Source: Frankiales bacterium (GTDB lineage: Bacteria > Actinomycetota > Actinomycetes > Mycobacteriales > SCTD01). Taken from it: a DNA stretch of 12,717 nucleotides. Numbering within the stretch: position 1 is the stretch's first letter; each line of letters opens with the position of its first letter. The position numbers were made by a program, and so were the translations under genes. Below the pieces are notes generated by a model that did no database searches, was not told the origin of the DNA, and was given only the letters and a program-made list of their open reading frames with translations. The stretch spans positions 1 to 12,717 of the forward strand of contig JAOPWI010000277.1 in assembly GCA_025965755.1 (NCBI GenBank), read 5' to 3'. Below, piece by piece: positions 10,403-12,717 of this stretch.

Positions 10403-10423
10403 CCTGCACCCCGGACTTATCGT
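10395..10423 (+). promoter_or_regulatory. bldD promoter (-35 TTGACC, 17-nt spacer, -10 TATCGT)
   Basis: TTGACC (10395-10400) matches five of six -35 consensus positions. It is separated by exactly 17 nt from TATCGT (10418-10423), which fits TANNNT. This spacing and match suggest a housekeeping-sigma promoter. Initiation is expected near 10430, giving a leader of about 160 nt before bldD. A BldD-box-like sequence begins at the last base of the -10. Confidence 0.6.
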
Positions 10424-10435
10424 CACTCTCCGTAA
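10423..10435 (+). promoter_or_regulatory. BldD operator-like site (probable autoregulation)
   Basis: TCACTCTCCGTAA matches eight of nine defined positions of the published Streptomyces BldD pseudo-palindrome TNACNC(A/T)GNGTNA; the mismatch is C for G just right of the axis. It sits from the end of the -10 across the predicted start site, where a bound dimer would block initiation. BldD is known to repress its own promoter in S. coelicolor. The match is seen; use of the site here is inference. Confidence 0.55.
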
Positions 10436-10446
10436 GCGGCGAGGCA

Positions 10447-10500
10447 ATGACGCCGGGAGGACATCGGTCACCCCGTCGGCGAGGACCCACGGGTCCCTGA
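10447..10500 (+). CDS. Possible 17-codon leader ORF in the bldD 5' region
   Basis: ATG at 10447 opens a frame encoding MTPGGHRSPRRRGPTGP that ends at TGA 10498-10500. It lies wholly inside the predicted bldD leader, about 17 nt after the inferred transcription start. A GAGG is present only 2 nt before the ATG, which is too close for a good ribosome site. A 5-bp hairpin (GGACC-CACG-GGTCC, 10483-10496) sits just before its stop. The arginine run is unusual, but high-GC sequence readily gives short frames. It may be untranslated. Confidence 0.2.
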   Translation: MTPGGHRSPRRRGPTGP

Positions 10501-10548
10501 CGGCGGCCTCCCGGACGAGCCAGTGGTGAGACCGGCGCCCGCACGGCA

Positions 10549-10565
10549 GCGAGGACCCTCCTCGC
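10549..10565 (+). promoter_or_regulatory. Hairpin in the bldD leader close to the ribosome-binding site
   Basis: GCGAGGA-CCC-TCCTCGC forms a perfect 7-bp stem with a 3-nt loop, ending 24 nt before the bldD GTG and 10 nt before its GGGAG ribosome site. It has no trailing U-tract. It could protect the 5' end or influence initiation. Only the fold is supported. Confidence 0.4.
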
Positions 10566-10589
10566 CACGTTCGACGGGAGCCCCACCCA

Positions 10590-11081
10590 GTGACCGACTA
10601 CGCCAAGGCCCTCGGCGGCCGACTCCGCGCCATCCGCACGCAGCAGGGACTGTCCCTGCACGGCGTCGAGGAGAAGTCCCAGGGCCGGTGGAAGGCCGTG
10701 GTGGTCGGGTCGTACGAGCGCGGTGACCGCGCCGTGACCGTACAGCGGCTGTCCGAGCTGGCCGAGTTCTACGGCGTGCCGGTCAGCGAGCTGCTGCCGG
10801 AGGGCGCCACCGTGTCGACCAACGAGCCGGCCGCGGCGCGCATCGTGATCGACCTGGAGCAGCTGTCGCTGGTGCCGGCCGACCAGGCCGCGCCGCTGGC
10901 CCGCTACGCCGCCACCATCCAGAGCCAGCGCGGCGACTACAACGGCCGGGTGCTGTCGATCCGCCACGAGGACCTGCGCTCGCTCGCTGTCATCTACGAC
11001 GCGTCGCCGAGCGCCCTGACCGAGCAGCTCATCGGCTGGGGCGTGCTCAGCCCCGACGCCCGGCGCGCCGTCGACGCCTGA
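10590..11081 (+). CDS. bldD: BldD, c-di-GMP-dependent transcriptional regulator
   Basis: Global actinobacterial repressor; in Streptomyces a c-di-GMP tetramer joins two BldD protomers so that they bind DNA and hold off sporulation genes. The 163-residue protein has an N-terminal XRE-type helix-turn-helix domain (about 5-70; LRAIRTQQGLSLHGVEEKS, WKAVVVGSYERGDRAVTVQRL) that is nearly identical to the Streptomyces sequence as I recall it. The C-terminal domain (about 80-163) carries the c-di-GMP signature RGD-x8-RHED with Arg114, Asp116, Arg125 and Asp128, so ligand binding should be intact. The GTG at 10590 gives the conserved TDYAKALG N-terminus, with GGGAG 9 nt upstream. A promoter and a BldD-box-like site lie upstream. 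It is divergent from pyrR and followed by an exopolysaccharide gene after 76 nt. Confidence 0.97.
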   Translation: MTDYAKALGGRLRAIRTQQGLSLHGVEEKSQGRWKAVVVGSYERGDRAVTVQRLSELAEFYGVPVSELLPEGATVSTNEPAAARIVIDLEQLSLVPADQAAPLARYAATIQSQRGDYNGRVLSIRHEDLRSLAVIYDASPSALTEQLIGWGVLSPDARRAVDA

Positions 11082-11120
11082 GGGAGCCGCTCCCGCACCG
11101 GTCGGGTCACCCGAAACCGG
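11082..11120 (+). terminator. Two hairpins after bldD, possible terminator
   Basis: GGGAG-CCG-CTCCC (11082-11094) starts one base after the bldD stop. It is followed by a bulged stem, CCGG-T-CGGG-TCA-CCCG-AAA-CCGG (11098-11120). No T-tract follows, so this is at best a U-less actinobacterial terminator. The gap to the next gene is short and partial read-through is possible. A third small stem, GCGAC/GTCGC, lies at 11127-11142. Confidence 0.4.
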
Positions 11121-11157
11121 CCTCAAGCGACGTCCGTGTCGCGTCGACATCACGGCC

Positions 11158-12585
11158 ATGACCGCGCTCCAGGGCCTGCAGACAGGCCTCGTGCCCGTAC
11201 CGCACGCGGCGTCGTCCGGGCAGCCCGCCGATCGCGGAGCCGGTCCGCACCGGGCCCTGCTGCGGTTCGGCGTGCGGCCCTACCTGGTCCTCGCCGACAC
11301 CGCTGCCTGGGCGATCGCCTGCGGCCTCACGGGGCTGGCGCTGGCGGACGCCGCGCTCCTCCTGGCGCTCACGGTGGGGCTGCTCGCGGGTGCGGCGTCC
11401 TACCGCAGCCGCCTGGAGCTCTCGGTGCTCGACGACATCCCCGTCCTGCTCTCCCGGACCCTGGCCGCCGGCAGCACCCTGCTGGCCGGTCACGTCGCCC
11501 TCGACCCCCAGGCGGTTCCGTCCGCCGACCTGCTCCCGGCGACCGGGCTGCTCGCCGTTCTCGTCATCCTGGGACGCGCCGCCGCCTACTCGGTGGTCCG
11601 GCGGACCAGGGCCGGCCGCCGGGTCTGCCACGCCACCCTGGTGCTGGGCGCCGGCAACGTCGGCGGTCAGGTGACCGACCTGCTCCTCGCGCACGCCGGC
11701 TACGGCCTGCTGCCCGTCGGCTACCTCGACGCCGACCCGCTGCTGCCCGAGCAGGAGCGGCGCATTCCGCTCCTGGGCAGCCCGGACAAGCTGGCCAACC
11801 TGATCAGCGAGTTCGACGTCCGGGCCGTCGTGGTCGCCTTCAGCGCTGCGCCGGAGTCGCAGATGATCGACATCATCCGTACCTGCGACCGGCTCGCCGT
11901 CGAGGTGTTCACGGTTCCCCGCCTCTACGAGCTGCACCGGCGCGGGCGCGACTCCGACGAGCTCTGGGGGCTGCCGCTGGTGCGCCTGCGCAAGGTGTCC
12001 TTCCGCCGCCCGACGTGGCGGTTGAAGCGGCTGCTCGACGTGGCCGTCTCCTCCGCTGCCCTGCTGGTCCTGTCCCCCGTGCTGCTGGGGTTGGCCGCGG
12101 CGGTCCGGCTGCAGGGCCCCGGGGTCCTGTTCCGCCAGGAGCGGGTGGGCATGGACGGCCGCCCCTTCACGGTCCTGAAGTTCCGCTCCATGCAGCCCGA
12201 GGACGAGCAGGAGGCGCAGACGCAGTGGAGCATCGCCGGTGACGCGCGCGTCACCCGGCTGGGACGCCTGCTGCGGGCCAGCAGCCTGGACGAGCTTCCC
12301 CAGCTCTGGAACGTGCTGACCGGCACCATGACCTTGGTCGGGCCGCGCCCGGAGCGGCCACACTTCGCCGCGCAGTTCTCCGACAGCTACCCGCGATACG
12401 CCGCGCGGCACCGGGTCCCGGCCGGGATGACCGGCTGGGCGCAGATCCACGGGCTCCGCGGGGACACCTCGATCGAGGACCGGGCCCGCTTCGACAACTA
12501 CTACATCGAGAACTGGTCGCTCTGGTACGACATCACCATCATGCTGCGCACTGCGGGGGCGGTCCTGCGCCGGACCGGCTCGTGA
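11158..12585 (+). CDS. Exopolysaccharide polyprenyl glycosylphosphotransferase (WcaJ/WbaP-type)
   Basis: Starts assembly of a surface polysaccharide by moving a sugar phosphate from a nucleotide sugar to undecaprenyl phosphate at the cytoplasmic membrane. The 475-residue protein has four likely N-terminal membrane segments (about 41-60, 62-80, 95-113, 125-145), a Rossmann-like domain (TLVLGAGNVGGQV, 160-172) and a re-entrant hydrophobic segment (about 293-317) leading into the catalytic domain. The family motifs are clear: LFRQERVGMDG at 324-334, LKFRSM at 340-345, SLDELPQLWNVL at 376-387 with the Asp378-Glu379 dyad, TLVGPRPE at 392-399, PAGMTGWAQIHGLRG at 421-435 and YIENWSLWYDI at 449-459. 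ATG 11158 is the only nearby start in frame, yet no clear Shine-Dalgarno precedes it. The donor sugar cannot be read from sequence. The next gene overlaps its stop (GTGA). Confidence 0.93.
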   Translation: MTALQGLQTGLVPVPHAASSGQPADRGAGPHRALLRFGVRPYLVLADTAAWAIACGLTGLALADAALLLALTVGLLAGAASYRSRLELSVLDDIPVLLSRTLAAGSTLLAGHVALDPQAVPSADLLPATGLLAVLVILGRAAAYSVVRRTRAGRRVCHATLVLGAGNVGGQVTDLLLAHAGYGLLPVGYLDADPLLPEQERRIPLLGSPDKLANLISEFDVRAVVVAFSAAPESQMIDIIRTCDRLAVEVFTVPRLYELHRRGRDSDELWGLPLVRLRKVSFRRPTWRLKRLLDVAVSSAALLVLSPVLLGLAAAVRLQGPGVLFRQERVGMDGRPFTVLKFRSMQPEDEQEAQTQWSIAGDARVTRLGRLLRASSLDELPQLWNVLTGTMTLVGPRPERPHFAAQFSDSYPRYAARHRVPAGMTGWAQIHGLRGDTSIEDRARFDNYYIENWSLWYDITIMLRTAGAVLRRTGS

Positions 12586-12717
12586 CGACGAGCCCGCCGA
12601 GGACCCACCTGACGCGGGTGCACGAGGGGCCGGCCGCTCTGGCCGCGCTGCCCCTTCTGGACGAGCTGTGCCGCGCCACGGGCGCGCCCCTGTCGGCAGG
12701 CGCCCTGTGGTGCCGGG
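12582..12717 (+). CDS. 5' fragment of a gene coupled to the glycosylphosphotransferase, product unidentified
   Basis: GTG at 12582 overlaps the TGA stop of the preceding gene (GTGA) and opens 45 codons that run off the window edge without a stop. The visible protein begins VTTSPPRTHLTRVHEG and continues with an alanine/leucine-rich helix (AALAALPLLDELCRATGAPL). Overlap and strand suggest the same transcript and an exopolysaccharide-related role. The start vaguely resembles GNAT/CelD-like proteins often found in such clusters, but this is too little to name a product. No good Shine-Dalgarno precedes it, so initiation is probably by coupling. Confidence 0.6.
   Translation, partial: MTTSPPRTHLTRVHEGPAALAALPLLDELCRATGAPLSAGALWCR

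Larger units (their letters stand above)
10281..10589. other. Divergent control region between pyrR and bldD
   Basis: This 309-nt gap carries no convincing protein gene apart from a possible 17-codon leader ORF. From the pyrR side it holds the pyrR Shine-Dalgarno sequence, the PyrR-binding hairpin and a weak minus-strand -10 flanked by a 7-bp inverted repeat. From the bldD side it holds a plus-strand promoter with an overlapping inverted repeat, a BldD operator-like site, and a leader of about 160 nt with two small hairpins. The bldD-pyrR divergence matches the Streptomyces arrangement as I recall it, so it is probably ancestral. Confidence 0.8.

Noticed and set aside
11107..12450. Long minus-strand open frame opposite the glycosylphosphotransferase
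   Set aside because: Low-complexity Gln/Gly/Arg-rich translation without any domain motif; an artefact of high-GC third positions.
10480..12609. Repeated CGAGGACCCAC at 10480 and 12598
   Set aside because: An 11-bp GC-rich match twice in 12.7 kb, with no shared context, is compatible with chance.

Overview
This is high-GC actinobacterial chromosome (well over 70% G+C by eye, GTG starts common). BldD, the order bldD / pyrR-pyrB-pyrC-[small membrane protein]-carA-carB, and the absence of any mobile-element signature all point to core Actinomycetota chromosome. A Geodermatophilaceae-like or related lineage is my guess, but the window alone does not prove it. The known parallels are the mycobacterial pyr operon (pyrR-pyrB-pyrC-Rv1382-carA-carB-pyrF) and the Streptomyces bldD-pyrR neighbourhood.

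Layout. Positions 33-10280 on the minus strand hold a nine-gene pyrimidine operon, in transcription order pyrR, pyrB, pyrC, a small anchored protein of unknown function, carA, carB, pyrK, pyrD, pyrF. Every junction overlaps by 1-4 nt or is separated by a single base, so the operon is a continuous, translationally coupled unit. It encodes all enzymes from glutamine/bicarbonate to UMP except orotate phosphoribosyltransferase (pyrE), which must be elsewhere. Dihydroorotate dehydrogenase is the class 1B, NAD-linked type (PyrD with a catalytic Cys plus the PyrK FAD/2Fe-2S subunit), and OMP decarboxylase is the short 224-residue form. The pyrR leader carries a textbook PyrR-binding hairpin (hexaloop CCGUGA) directly against the pyrR Shine-Dalgarno sequence, which predicts UMP-dependent translational repression. 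An 18-bp perfect palindrome covers the pyrF stop codon.

Positions 10281-10589 form a divergent control region. On the plus strand a good promoter (TTGACC-17-TATCGT) with an 8-of-9 match to the BldD operator drives bldD (10590-11081), the c-di-GMP-dependent developmental regulator. Its c-di-GMP-binding residues are intact. The bldD leader also holds a possible 17-codon leader ORF and two hairpins.

Positions 11158-12717 begin what looks like an exopolysaccharide locus. It starts with a polyprenyl-phosphate sugar-phosphate transferase that begins glycan assembly on the membrane lipid carrier, followed by a GTGA-overlapping gene cut by the window edge. I see no CRISPR array, insertion sequence, tRNA/rRNA or undescribed defence-type system. 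The points of interest are the regulatory RNA and DNA elements, the uncharacterised membrane protein inside the pyr operon, and the bldD/exopolysaccharide adjacency.
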